DNA from: CAWFKS01 sp963816435 | GTDB lineage: Bacteria; Pseudomonadota; Alphaproteobacteria; Rhizobiales; Rhizobiaceae | Reading direction: 5' to 3' | Assembly (NCBI GenBank): GCA_963816435.1 | Contig: CAWFKS010000009.1 | Coordinates: 248,001-312,000, forward strand | Length of the DNA stretch: 64,000 nucleotides | In this document: piece after piece, positions 43,356 through 52,165 of the stretch | How positions within the stretch are numbered: the first letter of the stretch is position 1 | Layout of the letters: every line of letters begins with the position of its first letter | Notes under the pieces: generated by a model | What the model saw: only the letters and a program-made list of their open reading frames with translations | Databases searched by the model: none | What the model was told of the DNA's origin: nothing | Translations under genes and position numbers: made by a program

Positions 43356-44328
43356 TCAGCCGGCGGCAAGTTCGGCCTCGACATCCGCATCGGTCACCCT
43401 GCCCGCTTCCAGTTCGCCGGTCACGAGCTTGCGGCCGATCCGGCACAGCGCAGCGTTCACCGGCACCGGCACGCCGTGAAGCCGCCCCAGGAGCACGATC
43501 TCGCCGTTGAGATAGTCCGTCTCGATGGAGCCGGCGTGGCGCAACAGGCTCTGCTTGGACGAGGACCCCAGGCGCTCGACACCGGGGATGGCGCCGAACT
43601 CCAGAAACTCCTTGCGCCGCGGGTCGTCCATGCCGACGTCGGCCCAGGTGATGCCGGCCGCCTCGTAGGCGGCCAGCGCCTCCTGCTTCGCCTTGTCCGC
43701 CCAGTGGCTGAAGGCTTCACGGTTCGGAAACGCCGCGTCGAGCACGTTGACGAGGTTCAGCAGCAGCTTGCCGTATTTCGACGCCATCACGTCGTCCTGC
43801 AGGAACACGGCCATGCCGGCTTCCTCCAGCGCCGAGCCGACATCTTCTGCGGTGGCGTCGCGCCCGGACGGATAGCGTCCGATGTCGAGAATGCCCGGTT
43901 TCGGCGTGCCGTAGGCCGCGACGGTACCCGGCGTGGCAAAGTCGCTCGGCATCATCAGCGTGACGCCGTAGACATGCTCGAAATGGCGCAGCGCCATGCG
44001 TTCGTTGGCGACGCCGTTCTGCAGGCAGAACACCGGCTGCCGCACCGCGCCCGCCGCACGCAGGCTGGTCGAGCGCGCCTTCGGTGTCCTGGCTCTTCAT
44101 GCACAGGAAGATGACGTCGTCGTCGCGCAGATCGAGCTCGGCGGGGTTTTCGGCGCACGGGAACCGGACATGGCTGTCGCCGTCAGGCGTCTTCAGCGTC
44201 AGTCCGTTTTCGCGGATCGCGGCGAGCTGGCGGCCGCGCGCGATGCCGGCGACCTCTTGGCCGGTGCGGGCGAGACAGGCGGCAACCGTCCCGCCGATGG
44301 CGCCGACGCCGTAGATGATGAAACGCAT
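43356..44328 (-). CDS. Ketopantoate reductase-like (ApbA/PanE family) protein, frameshifted
   Basis: Rossmann-fold dehydrogenase of about 323 aa. MRFIIYGVGAIGGTVAACLA is the NADP loop, ENPAELDLRDDDVIFLCMKS follows. Near 44072 deleting one C from CCTG restores LRAAGAVRQPVFCLQNGVAN and RMALRHFEHVYGVTLMMPSD; the C-terminal domain has KYGKLLLNLVNVLDAAF with the catalytic Lys and SSSKQSLLRHAGSIETDYLN. The family includes PanE, but many rhizobial paralogues act on other 2-oxo acids, so no gene symbol is given. Confidence 0.8.
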
Positions 44329-44468
44329 ATGGGCAAATCCTTGGACGAGCCGACTATGGCCCACGGGCGGCAATGCGCACAAGGTTGCGAAACAGAAAAG
44401 CGCGCCTTGCAGGCGAGCCGGCAACGATCACGGTACGGCCCGGGAGCGACGCGCCGTGCGGCCGCCGA

Positions 44469-44921
44469 TCAATCCCGTTCCGGTCCCGCCTGCTGAATGC
44501 CGGGGCGCCGGACCGCGCTCGGCGTCCGGGAATGCTCGACCTCGTCGCCGGTTATCTCCACCCAGGCATGTTTCCTGTGCTCGTAGACCGAGAAGCGGGG
44601 CCTCGGAAAGTCGGGATCAGCGAAGGCGCCGACCGGCACGGCCGTCAGACCGGGAAACCCCTCGCCCACATAGGCGACGGTGGAACCGCAGACGGGGCAG
44701 AAGCTGTAGACGGTCCGGTTGCCGCTGTCGGCAATGCGCTCCCAACTGCGGGACTCGCCGGTCAGCGTCACGTCGGCCTCCGGCCATCGCGCCTGGACGG
44801 CAAAGGCACTGCCGGAACGCTGCTGGCAGGCCAGGCAATGGCAGACCGAAACGCGCACGGGCTCGCCGACGCAGGTCGCCTTCAACTGGCCGCAGCGGCA
44901 GCTTGCATGACGGACTGGCAT
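44469..44921 (-). CDS. GFA/CENP-V family zinc protein
   Basis: 150 aa. Zinc ligands are in SCRCGQLKATC, VCHCLACQQRSGSAFAVQAR and FCPVCGSTVAYVGEGFPGLT, the glutathione-dependent formaldehyde-activating (GFA) pattern; most family members are of unknown activity. It ends 19 bases after... and lies just downstream of preA on the same strand; a shared transcript is possible. Confidence 0.85.
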   Translation of the reverse strand: MPVRHASCRCGQLKATCVGEPVRVSVCHCLACQQRSGSAFAVQARWPEADVTLTGESRSWERIADSGNRTVYSFCPVCGSTVAYVGEGFPGLTAVPVGAFADPDFPRPRFSVYEHRKHAWVEITGDEVEHSRTPSAVRRPGIQQAGPERD

Positions 44922-44940
44922 CGAGGCCGCGCCGCTGCGC

Positions 44941-46266
44941 CTACTCCGCCGGCTCCGCCGCTCTGGCGTGCACGGCCGGGTTGTTCGGATGCTCCGTCCA
45001 GTTGGCGTAGACCGGCGAAACCGGCTTGCCGGTCCGCTCGTCCATCTCGCCGGCTGCGAGCGGCTCCATGGTGATGCAGTTCTCGACCGGGCAGACGTTG
45101 ACGCACAGATTGCAGCCCACGCACTCGTCGTCCATCACCTCGAAATGACGCTTGCCGTCGACCATGGAGGTGATCGCCTGGTGCGAGGTGTCCTCGCAGG
45201 CGATGTGGCAACGCCCGCACTTGATGCAGAGGTCCTGGTCGATGCGCGCCTTGGTGACGTAGTTGAGATTGAGATACTGCCAGTCGGTGACGTTGGGCAC
45301 GGCACGCCCGATGATGTCGTCGAGCGAGGCATGTCCCTTCGCGTCCATCCAGTCGGAAAGCCCGGCGATCATCTCCTGGACGATCTTGAAGCCGTAGGTC
45401 ATCGCCGCCGTGCACACCTGCGCGTTGCCCGCTCCGAGAGCCATGAACTCGGCCGCGTCGCGCCATGTGGTGATGCCGCCGATCGCCGAGATCGGCAGGC
45501 CCCGGGTTTCGGCATCGCGGGCGATCTCAGACACCATCGACATGGCGATCGGCTTGACGGCCGGGCCGCAATAGCCGCCATGCGTCCCCCTGCCGTCGAT
45601 CGATGGCTCGGGCGAAAACGTGTCGAGATTGACGGCGGTGATGGAGTTGATCGTGTTGATCAGGCTCACCGCGTCGGTGCCGCCGGCCAGCGCGGCCCGC
45701 GCCGGCTTGCGGATGTCGGTGATGTTCGGCGTCAGCTTGGTGATGACGGGCATGCGCGTGGTCTGCTTGCACCAGCGCACGACCATCTCGATATATTCCG
45801 GCACCTGGCCGACGGCCGCGCCCATGCCGCGCTCGCTCATGCCGTGCGGGCAGCCGAAATTCAGCTCGATGCCGTCGGCGCCGGTTTCCTCGACCAGCGG
45901 CAGGATCGCCTTCCAGGCCTGCTCCTCGCACGGCACCATCAGCGATACCACGACCGCGCGGTCGGGCCAGTTCTGCTTCACCTGCTTGATCTCGCGCAGG
46001 TTCACGTAGAGGTCGCGGTCGGTGATGAGCTCGATGTTGTTGAGACCGAGAAGCCGCCGGTCGGCGCCCCAGATCGCGCCGTAGCGCGGGCCGTTGACGT
46101 TGACGACGGGCGGGCCCTCCTCGCCGAGCGTCTTCCAGACGACGCCGCCCCAGCCGGCCTTGAAGGCGCGCTCGACATTGTAGGCCTTGTCGGTCGGCGG
46201 CGCTGAGGCCAGCCAGAACGGGTTGGGCGACTTGATGCCGACGAAATTGCTGCGAAGGTCTGCCAT
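44941..46266 (-). CDS. preA: NAD-dependent dihydropyrimidine dehydrogenase subunit PreA
   Basis: 441-aa FMN and Fe-S subunit that reduces uracil/thymine. FMN barrel like dihydroorotate dehydrogenase: NPFWLASAPPTDKAYNVERA, GADGIELNFGCPHGMSERGM (the Cys is the active-site base), TKLTPNITDIRKPARAAL and AIGGITTWRDAAEFMALGAG. Two C-terminal 4Fe-4S clusters: CIKCGRCHIAC and CVGCNLCVNVCPVENC. Eleven bases after preT. First step of the reductive pyrimidine pathway whose later enzymes lie at 35.5-40.1 kb. Confidence 0.95.
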   Translation of the reverse strand: MADLRSNFVGIKSPNPFWLASAPPTDKAYNVERAFKAGWGGVVWKTLGEEGPPVVNVNGPRYGAIWGADRRLLGLNNIELITDRDLYVNLREIKQVKQNWPDRAVVVSLMVPCEEQAWKAILPLVEETGADGIELNFGCPHGMSERGMGAAVGQVPEYIEMVVRWCKQTTRMPVITKLTPNITDIRKPARAALAGGTDAVSLINTINSITAVNLDTFSPEPSIDGRGTHGGYCGPAVKPIAMSMVSEIARDAETRGLPISAIGGITTWRDAAEFMALGAGNAQVCTAAMTYGFKIVQEMIAGLSDWMDAKGHASLDDIIGRAVPNVTDWQYLNLNYVTKARIDQDLCIKCGRCHIACEDTSHQAITSMVDGKRHFEVMDDECVGCNLCVNVCPVENCITMEPLAAGEMDERTGKPVSPVYANWTEHPNNPAVHARAAEPAE

Positions 46267-46277
46267 GACTAGCCTCC

Positions 46278-47627
46278 TCAGGCGAGCGCCCGGTTGATGC
46301 TTTCGGCCGCGTCGCGGCCCTGGGCGACGGCCGAGACCGTGAGGTCGTCGCCGCCGAAGATGCAGTCGCCACCGGCCCAGACCATCGCCAGCGAGGTCCG
46401 GCCTTCGGCATCCACCCTGATACGCCCCCTCTCGAGCGCGATCGAATTGCCGGAGCCGTTGAGCGGCGCGGCGTCGAAGCTCTGGCCGATCGCCTTGAAC
46501 ACCTGATCGGCGGGCACGACGATGGTTTCGCCGGTGCCGGCGAGCACGCCGTCAGAAATCGCCGTGTATTCGAGCTCGATGCCCGTCACCTTGCCGCCGT
46601 CGGCGATGACGCGCTTCGGCTGCATCCAGTGGCGGATGGTGACGCCCTTCGAGGCGGCCAGGTCCTGCTCGAACTCCGAGGCGTTCATGTTTTCCTTGCC
46701 GCGGCGATAGGCGATGGTCACCTCCTCCGCGCCGAGCAGCTTGGCCTGCACGGCCGCATCGATCGCCGTCATGCCGCCGCCGATGACGACGACGCGGCGG
46801 CCGATCGGCAGCGCGGAAAGATCGCTCGCCTGGCGAAGCGTGGCGATGAAATCGACGGCATTGTCGACCCCTTCGGCCTCCTCGCCCTCCGCATGCAGCG
46901 CATTGACGCCGGCAAGCCCCATGCCGAGGAACACGGCGTCATAGCGGCCGGTGAGATCGGCCAGCGCAAAGTCGCGGCCGAGCGCCTTGTCATGTTCGAT
47001 GGTGATGCCGCCGATTGCGGTCACGTAGTCCACCTCGGCCTGGGCGAAGCCGTTCGGCGTCTTGTAGGCGGCAATGCCGTATTCGTTGAGGCCGCCGCCC
47101 TTGGCGCGCGCCTCCAGCACCACGACGTCGTGGCCGTAGGAGGCCAGCCGGTGGGCGCAGGCAAGCCCCGCCGGACCGGCGCCGACCACGGCGATCTTCT
47201 TTCCGCTCGGCGCGGGGCGCGTGTAGAAATGCTTGTCTTCCTGCATCGCCGTGTCGGTGGCGTAGCGCTGCAGGCGGCCGATCTGCACCGGCTTGCCCTC
47301 GGCCTCCATGCGCACGCACACTTCCTCGCACAGCGTCTCGGTCGGGCAGACGCGGGCGCACATGCCGCCGAGAATGTTCTGGTCGAAAATGGTCCTGGCA
47401 GCGCCCAGCGGATTGCCGGTGGCGATCTCGCGGATGAACAGCGGAATGTCGATGGAGGTCGGGCAGGCCTGCATGCACGGCGCGTCGTAGCAGAAATAGC
47501 AGCGGTCGGCCTCGACCAGCGCCTCGTGCCTGTCGAGCGGGGGGTGCAGGTCGGAAAAGTTCTCCGCATAAGCGCCGGCCGGCAGCCGACCGGCGGCGAT
47601 GCCTTGCTTGTACTGGCCTTCCGCCAT
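46278..47627 (-). CDS. preT: NAD-dependent dihydropyrimidine dehydrogenase subunit PreT
   Basis: 449-aa glutamate-synthase-like small subunit carrying FAD and NAD(P) sites and N-terminal Fe-S clusters. CYFCYDAPCMQACPTSIDIP and GMCARVCPTETLCEEVCVRM hold the cluster Cys; KKIAVVGAGPAGLACAHRLA is the FAD loop and RVVVIGGGMTAIDAAVQAKL the NAD loop; GGDCIFGGDDLTVSAVAQGR the C-terminal FAD contact. ATG at 47627 is preceded by GGGGAACG. A RutR-like half-palindrome lies 50 bases upstream. Confidence 0.95.
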   Translation of the reverse strand: MAEGQYKQGIAAGRLPAGAYAENFSDLHPPLDRHEALVEADRCYFCYDAPCMQACPTSIDIPLFIREIATGNPLGAARTIFDQNILGGMCARVCPTETLCEEVCVRMEAEGKPVQIGRLQRYATDTAMQEDKHFYTRPAPSGKKIAVVGAGPAGLACAHRLASYGHDVVVLEARAKGGGLNEYGIAAYKTPNGFAQAEVDYVTAIGGITIEHDKALGRDFALADLTGRYDAVFLGMGLAGVNALHAEGEEAEGVDNAVDFIATLRQASDLSALPIGRRVVVIGGGMTAIDAAVQAKLLGAEEVTIAYRRGKENMNASEFEQDLAASKGVTIRHWMQPKRVIADGGKVTGIELEYTAISDGVLAGTGETIVVPADQVFKAIGQSFDAAPLNGSGNSIALERGRIRVDAEGRTSLAMVWAGGDCIFGGDDLTVSAVAQGRDAAESINRALA

Positions 47628-47676
47628 GTTCGTTCCCCGTTGTGTTCGTTGCGGAAAGGCTAGCACGTTTTGTTTT

Positions 47677-47738
47677 TTTATCAATCGGTCAAATTTCTGC
47701 TTCGCCAGCGATTTCAATAACTTGACTGTGTTCGTCAA
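47677..47738. promoter_or_regulatory. preT / enoyl-CoA hydratase divergent promoter with RutR-like sites
   Basis: On the minus strand TTGACCGATTGATAAA (47677-47692) matches the RutR consensus at 11 of 14 positions. A second dyad TTGAC...GTCAA (47722-47738, 7-base spacer) lies nearby. The region is unusually A/T-rich. Together with the better site at 40139 this suggests preTA and the 31.9-40.1 kb operon form one regulon. Confidence 0.5.
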
Positions 47739-47865
47739 CTTTCTTGAGTGACCTTTACGTTCCCGTCAATTTTTCACATCCGCACATCCCCATCCTGTGC
47801 TATCGCTGGCCGTCGAGGAGCACGCGCCATCTGGCGCGACAGGGAAGACAGGGGAGGAGAAGACA

Positions 47866-48675
47866 ATGCCCAAGGCACTCTACGAAAAGCGCGATCGCAT
47901 CGCCTACGTCACCTTCAACCGGCCCGAGGCGATGAACGCCATCGACCTGGAGATGCACGAGTTGCTGTGGGAGATCTGGAAGGATTTCCGCGACGACGAC
48001 GCGCTCGACGTGGCGATCGTCACCGGTGCGGGCGACGAGGCGTTCTGCGCCGGCGCCGACCTGAAGCAGCATCTGCCCTATTGGGTGCAGCACGCCGACG
48101 CGATGCTGCCCAGGAAGAAGATCGCCGACGGGCTGGGTGGCATCACCCGCGGCCTGCACCGCATCTACAAGCCGATCATCGCGGCCGTGAACGGCTGGGC
48201 GCTGGCCGGTGGCCTGGAGAACGCGCTCGCCTGCGACATCCGCATCGCCTCCGAAAACGCCAAGTTCGGCTCGTTCGAGGTGCGCCGCGGCTTCCATCAC
48301 GGCGACGGCGGCATCGTTCGGCTGGTCAACACCTGCGGCGCGGGGCTGGCGCTCGAAATGCTGCTCACCGGCGAGCCGATCGACGCCGAGCGCGCCCGCC
48401 AGACCAATCTCGTGTCGCGCGTCGTGCCGCACGACAAGCTGATGGAGGAAGCCGAGAAGGTCGCCCAGCAGATCCTGCGCAACGACCAGTGGGCGGTACG
48501 CTCTGCCAAGGAGACGATCTTCAACGTCATCGGCCGGCCGCTCGACGACCAGCTCGCCTACGAGGCATTCACCGGCTATTCGGGTGCGGCCAACCCGACC
48601 GTGACCCGGCTGCTCGGCGACTTCTACGACAAGACCGACAAGGGCCGGGCTGGCAAGAACGAGACGGAGCTCTGA
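47866..48675 (+). CDS. Enoyl-CoA hydratase/isomerase family protein
   Basis: 269-aa crotonase. RIAYVTFNRPEAMNAIDLEM, DEAFCAGADLKQHLPYW (oxyanion region) and NGWALAGGLENALACDIRIA carrying the first Glu, then KFGSFEVRRGFHHGDGGIVR carrying the second Glu; both catalytic Glu positions are kept, but the usual PGxGG loop reads HHGDGG. GGGGAGGAGAAGACA precedes the ATG at 47866. Divergent from preT and unrelated by known pathway; fatty or aromatic acyl-CoA use is likely. No paaF/paaG role can be assumed. Confidence 0.85.
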   Translation: MPKALYEKRDRIAYVTFNRPEAMNAIDLEMHELLWEIWKDFRDDDALDVAIVTGAGDEAFCAGADLKQHLPYWVQHADAMLPRKKIADGLGGITRGLHRIYKPIIAAVNGWALAGGLENALACDIRIASENAKFGSFEVRRGFHHGDGGIVRLVNTCGAGLALEMLLTGEPIDAERARQTNLVSRVVPHDKLMEEAEKVAQQILRNDQWAVRSAKETIFNVIGRPLDDQLAYEAFTGYSGAANPTVTRLLGDFYDKTDKGRAGKNETEL

Positions 48676-48765
48676 CGCGGGGAGCAGATCGGGACGGAAT
48701 TTCTCAGCCTCTCAACGGCTTGCGGCATGAAGCGGAATCAATCCGCGAGCCCCTCATCCGCCCGC

Positions 48766-50307
48766 TCATGGCTCCCCTGCCCCGATCTCTTCCTTGCGCC
48801 GCGCCACGTAGGCCTCGAGCTCTTCGCGCACTGCCGCATCCATCGGCGGCTGTTGGTAGTCGGCGAGCGCCTTCTTCCAGATGCCGGTGGCCCGCTGCGT
48901 CGCGTCGAGGCCGCCTGCCTCCTGCCAGGCCTCGTGGTTCTGCCAGTTCGACAGCATCGGCTGGTAGAAGGCTGTCGAATAGCGCTCCAGCGTGTGCGGA
49001 TCGCCGAAGAAATGCCCGCCCGTCGGCACACGAGCCAACGCGTCGAGCGCCAGTTCGCCCTCGTCGACGGCGATCGGCTTCAGGAACTCGATCATGTGCT
49101 GGATCATCTCGACGTCGATCACCAGCTTCTCGAACGACGCCGTCAGCCCGCCCTCCTGCCAGCCGGCGGCGTGGTAGATCAGGTTGGCACCGCCGAGCAC
49201 CGCGCCCCACAGCGCCATCATCGTCTCCCAGGCACCTTGTGCGTCGGCGACGTTGGAGGCCGAGCCGGGCGTGGTGCGGTAGGGCAGCCGGTAGCGCCGC
49301 GCCAGCTGCCCGGAAGCGACATTGGCCTTGGCATTTTCCGGCGTGCCGAAGGCCGGCGCACCCGACTTCATGTCGACGTTGGAGGTGAAGGCGCCGTAGA
49401 TCGCCGGGGTGCCCGGCCTCACGAGCTGCGTCAGCACGATACCGGCAAGCGCCTCCGCGTTCTGCTGGGCCAGCGCGCCGGCGAGCGTCACCGGGCTCAT
49501 CGCCCCCATCAGCGTGAACGGCGTTACGCAGACGGGCTGGCCGTGCTCGGCCATGGCGATCAGCCCTTCGCTCATCGCCTCGTCGAGGCGCCGAGGGCTG
49601 TTGACGGAGATGATGGTGGTCACGCCCGGCGTCTCGGCAATCTCGTCGAGCGTGATGCCGCGCGAAATCGCCATCATCCGAACGCCGTCCAGCGCCCTGC
49701 CCCGACCGATCGCCGAAACATGGAAGCTCTTGTCGGTCAGCGTCAGATTGGCGAGATAGGTGTCGAGATGACGGCTGCTGGCCGGCAGTTCCATCGGGGC
49801 GCAGACCTGATTGCCGAGCATGTGGATGGCATTGAAGTGCTGCGCCAGCCGCACGAGATCGCGATAGTCGCGGAGATTTCCGGCGCGTCGGCCGCGCTCC
49901 ATGTCGTGAACGTTCGGCGGGCCGGCGACCAGCGTGAAGTTCACCGTGTCGCCGCCGATGTGGACGCGGTGGGCCGGGTTGCGCGGTGTCAGCACGGCTT
50001 CCGACGGCACCGTCGCCAGCGCCTCGTCGACCATGCCGCGATCCAGCCGGACGGTATTGGTGGAAGTGTCCACGCTCGCGCCGTGGCGCTTGAAAAGATC
50101 GAGGGCGCGACTGCTCATCACCTCGATGCCGAGCTCTTCCAGGATCCGCATCGAAGTCTCGTGGATCGCCTCGACCTGATCGGCCGACAGAAGCTGCATC
50201 GGCGGATAGGGATTGCGCACGCGCCCGTCCGGGAGCTGCGGAATGGGGGCCGGTCCGCGCGCGGCTTCACGCGTGGCCGACCGGCGGCGTCTCGACGGGG
50301 CGTTCAT
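48766..50307 (-). CDS. MttB-family (trimethylamine methyltransferase-like) protein without pyrrolysine
   Basis: 513 aa TIM-barrel methyltransferase. LLSADQVEAIHETSMRILEE, MRILEELGIEVMSSRALDLF and GPPNVHDMERGRRAGNLRDY are MttB hallmarks, with the C-terminal region LARVPTGGHFFGDPHTLERY and PMLSNWQNHEAWQEAGGLDA. The chain reads through without an internal TAG, so it belongs to the non-pyrrolysine branch whose studied members demethylate quaternary amines such as glycine betaine. No corrinoid protein or reductase is adjacent. Start ATG 50307; ribosome site weak. Common in rhizobia with unknown substrate. Confidence 0.88.
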   Translation of the reverse strand: MNAPSRRRRSATREAARGPAPIPQLPDGRVRNPYPPMQLLSADQVEAIHETSMRILEELGIEVMSSRALDLFKRHGASVDTSTNTVRLDRGMVDEALATVPSEAVLTPRNPAHRVHIGGDTVNFTLVAGPPNVHDMERGRRAGNLRDYRDLVRLAQHFNAIHMLGNQVCAPMELPASSRHLDTYLANLTLTDKSFHVSAIGRGRALDGVRMMAISRGITLDEIAETPGVTTIISVNSPRRLDEAMSEGLIAMAEHGQPVCVTPFTLMGAMSPVTLAGALAQQNAEALAGIVLTQLVRPGTPAIYGAFTSNVDMKSGAPAFGTPENAKANVASGQLARRYRLPYRTTPGSASNVADAQGAWETMMALWGAVLGGANLIYHAAGWQEGGLTASFEKLVIDVEMIQHMIEFLKPIAVDEGELALDALARVPTGGHFFGDPHTLERYSTAFYQPMLSNWQNHEAWQEAGGLDATQRATGIWKKALADYQQPPMDAAVREELEAYVARRKEEIGAGEP

Positions 50308-50516
50308 GAACGCAATCAACCAGCAGGCGTGCCGGACCGCTGTCGGTCAGGCGTCATCTGCCGGCGCTATTTTAGGGCGAGCGTCACGGAGTTTATGCAA
50401 ACGCAGAAAATACGACGCTGTGCATCGCATTTGCGACACTCATTGTGTCTTGCGGTCGTGGCATGCTTTCGCACCGGTTAAGAAGCTCACAAAGATTCTT
50501 TTCATATGTCGCGCGT

Positions 50517-51119
50517 ATGGTGCGCGGCATGTTTGCGTCGCGTTTCCTGGGTCTGGTTCTCGTGTGCTCGCTGCTCGGCCTGTCGGCCTGCGCAACCGCA
50601 CCGACACACATCAACAATGTCTGTTCGGTCTTCGACCAGAAGGACGGCTGGATTCACAACTGGCAGCGCGAGGCCTACCGCGCGGAGCGCAAATACGGCG
50701 TGCCGGTGCCGGTGTTGATGGCAACCGTGCGCAAGGAATCCGGCTTCAAGCACAACGCCCGCCCGCCACGGAAGAAGCTGCTCGGCTTCATTCCCTGGAA
50801 GCACGTCTCCACCGCCTACGGCTATTCGCAGGCGCTCGACGGCACCTGGCTGCAATATCAGCGGGAGACCGGCAATTACGGTGCCCGTCGCTCCAACTTC
50901 GGCGACGCGCTCGACTTCGTCGGCTGGTATCACTCCAAGACCGCCGAGAAATTCGGCGTCGCCAAGAACGACACCTATCACCTCTACATCGCCTACTATT
51001 CGGGATGGGGCGGCTTCGGCAGCGGAAGCTGGAAGAACAACTCCTCGCTGATGCGCTACGCCAAGGACACCGACGAGATGGCGCGCAATTACGCCGCCCA
51101 GTTGCAGAACTGCCGCTGA
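50517..51119 (+). CDS. Lytic transglycosylase (SLT-domain) lipoprotein
   Basis: 200 aa. Type II signal MFASRFLGLVLVCSLLGLSA with lipobox LSAC, so outer-membrane lipid-anchored. The SLT core reads VPVPVLMATVRKESGFKHNA (catalytic Glu), TAYGYSQALDGTWLQYQRET and YYSGWGGFGSG, with the transglycosylase GYSQ pattern. It cuts peptidoglycan glycan strands. ATG 50517 and ATG 50529 are both possible starts. Confidence 0.85.
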   Translation: MVRGMFASRFLGLVLVCSLLGLSACATAPTHINNVCSVFDQKDGWIHNWQREAYRAERKYGVPVPVLMATVRKESGFKHNARPPRKKLLGFIPWKHVSTAYGYSQALDGTWLQYQRETGNYGARRSNFGDALDFVGWYHSKTAEKFGVAKNDTYHLYIAYYSGWGGFGSGSWKNNSSLMRYAKDTDEMARNYAAQLQNCR

Positions 51120-51217
51120 CGAGGCCCGCCGCTCGCGCAAATGTCATCGGGACGCCCGTAGGCGAAAGCACGGCTTCGGGCTAGTCTTGCCGTCTTCGAG
51201 CCACGGGAGACCGTATC

Positions 51218-51379
51218 ATGCGCATGCTCCTCGCCACCGCCGCGCTGCTCGCGGGTTTCGCCTTCAACTTCGCCGCCTCCGCGCAGGCCGAGGAATGCAC
51301 CGGCGACCAGTGTTCCCAGCAGCAGGACCAGCAGGGCGGTCACGACTGCCACCGAAAGCAGCAGCAAATCACGTCCTGA
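51218..51379 (+). CDS. Tiny secreted Cys/Gln/His-rich peptide (53 aa)
   Basis: ATG at 51218 follows GGGAGA and opens a 53-codon frame with a convincing signal peptide (MRMLLATAALLAGFAFNFAA, then SAQA) and a very polar mature part of about 29 residues: EECTGDQCSQQQ, then DQQGGHDCHRKQQQITS. Three Cys and two His in 29 residues could bind a metal or form a disulfide. The frame is short but start, ribosome site and signal peptide all agree. No family recognised. Confidence 0.6.
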   Translation: MRMLLATAALLAGFAFNFAASAQAEECTGDQCSQQQDQQGGHDCHRKQQQITS

Positions 51380-51439
51380 CCGGCTGAGAGCTTGGTTCGG
51401 ACGCTGCCGCCGGATCTGCCAGCCATGGCAGACCTCGCC

Positions 51440-51658
51440 TCATTCCAGCCCGAGCTTCGCCTTCAAGGCATCGATCCGTTCCGAAGCTTCCGCTTTGCTG
51501 ATGCCGTCGGCGAACGCATCGGGATCGTCCGCCTGTTCCGACAGCGTCTTCAGGTAGGAAGCCTGCGCGCCCGTCATCGGCTCGTCGCCGCTGACCCAGT
51601 CCTCGGGATCCTTTTCCATGTTGGACGCCGGGTGGGTTTTGGGGTTGTCGTCGTTCAT
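51440..51658 (-). CDS. DUF3072 protein
   Basis: 72-aa acidic protein. The DUF3072 core is clear: KDPEDWVSGDEPMTGAQASYLKTL is present in two adjoining blocks (KDPEDWVSGDEP and MTGAQASYLKTL), then SKAEASERIDALKAKLGL. Family members are small cytoplasmic proteins of unknown function, frequent in Hyphomicrobiales. AAGGAG precedes ATG 51658. Divergent from the DUF202 gene. Confidence 0.9.
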   Translation of the reverse strand: MNDDNPKTHPASNMEKDPEDWVSGDEPMTGAQASYLKTLSEQADDPDAFADGISKAEASERIDALKAKLGLE

Positions 51659-51754
51659 GGTCGGCGCTCCTTGCGTTTGCCGAAACAAATGCGGAACACG
51701 ACGGGTCGGTTCCAGCCCTCGGCAACCACTCGCCGCACCAACACGTTCATCGGC

Positions 51755-52133
51755 ATGGCCGAAGCCTCGCCGACACCGGACCGCCGCAACGAACTTGCCG
51801 CCGACCGAACCGTCTACGCGGCCGAGCGCACCTACGCGGCCTGGGTCAGGACGGGACTCGCCGCACTCGCCAGCGGCATCGGCGCCAAGGCACTCTTGCA
51901 AGGATGTGGTGCCGGAGTTCCTGATCGAGGCAACGGGCACCATCCTCGTGCTGTTCAGCGCGTTCTGCTTTCGCCATCGCGGTGTGGCGCGAGGTGAAGC
52001 CCGGAGCCCCGCCGCCCCCGCCGAGCGTCGGCCGCATCAGGCCTTTCTCCTCGTCGCGATGAACGGGTTTCTGGTGCTGGTGGCGCTCGCCGCTCTGCTC
52101 GGCATATGGTTCGGCAACACCGGCGGCAAGTAG
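51755..52133 (+). CDS. DUF202 (YidH-like) membrane protein, frameshifted
   Basis: About 125 aa after repair, three helices. MAEASPTPDRRNELAADRTV and YAAERTYAAWVRTGLAALAS form the start; deleting one G near 51903 joins KALLQ to DVVPEFLIEATGTILVLFSA; deleting one T near 51970 gives FAIAVWREVKPGAPPPPP; a change near 52045 leads to FLLVAMNGFLVLVALAALLG. All three parts match the DUF202 fold. Function unknown. Confidence 0.7.
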
Positions 52134-52165
52134 AGGCGCCGCCGGCACTGGCAGGTAAGGCGTGT

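Noticed and set aside
47748..49388. 546-codon + strand frame over the enoyl-CoA hydratase and MttB genes
   Set aside because: A +1 shadow of the hydratase continuing into the reverse of MttB; its sequence has no recognisable domain.
48766..50307. Pyrrolysine-containing MttB
   Set aside because: The frame has no internal TAG and the organism type lacks pylTSBCD as far as visible here.
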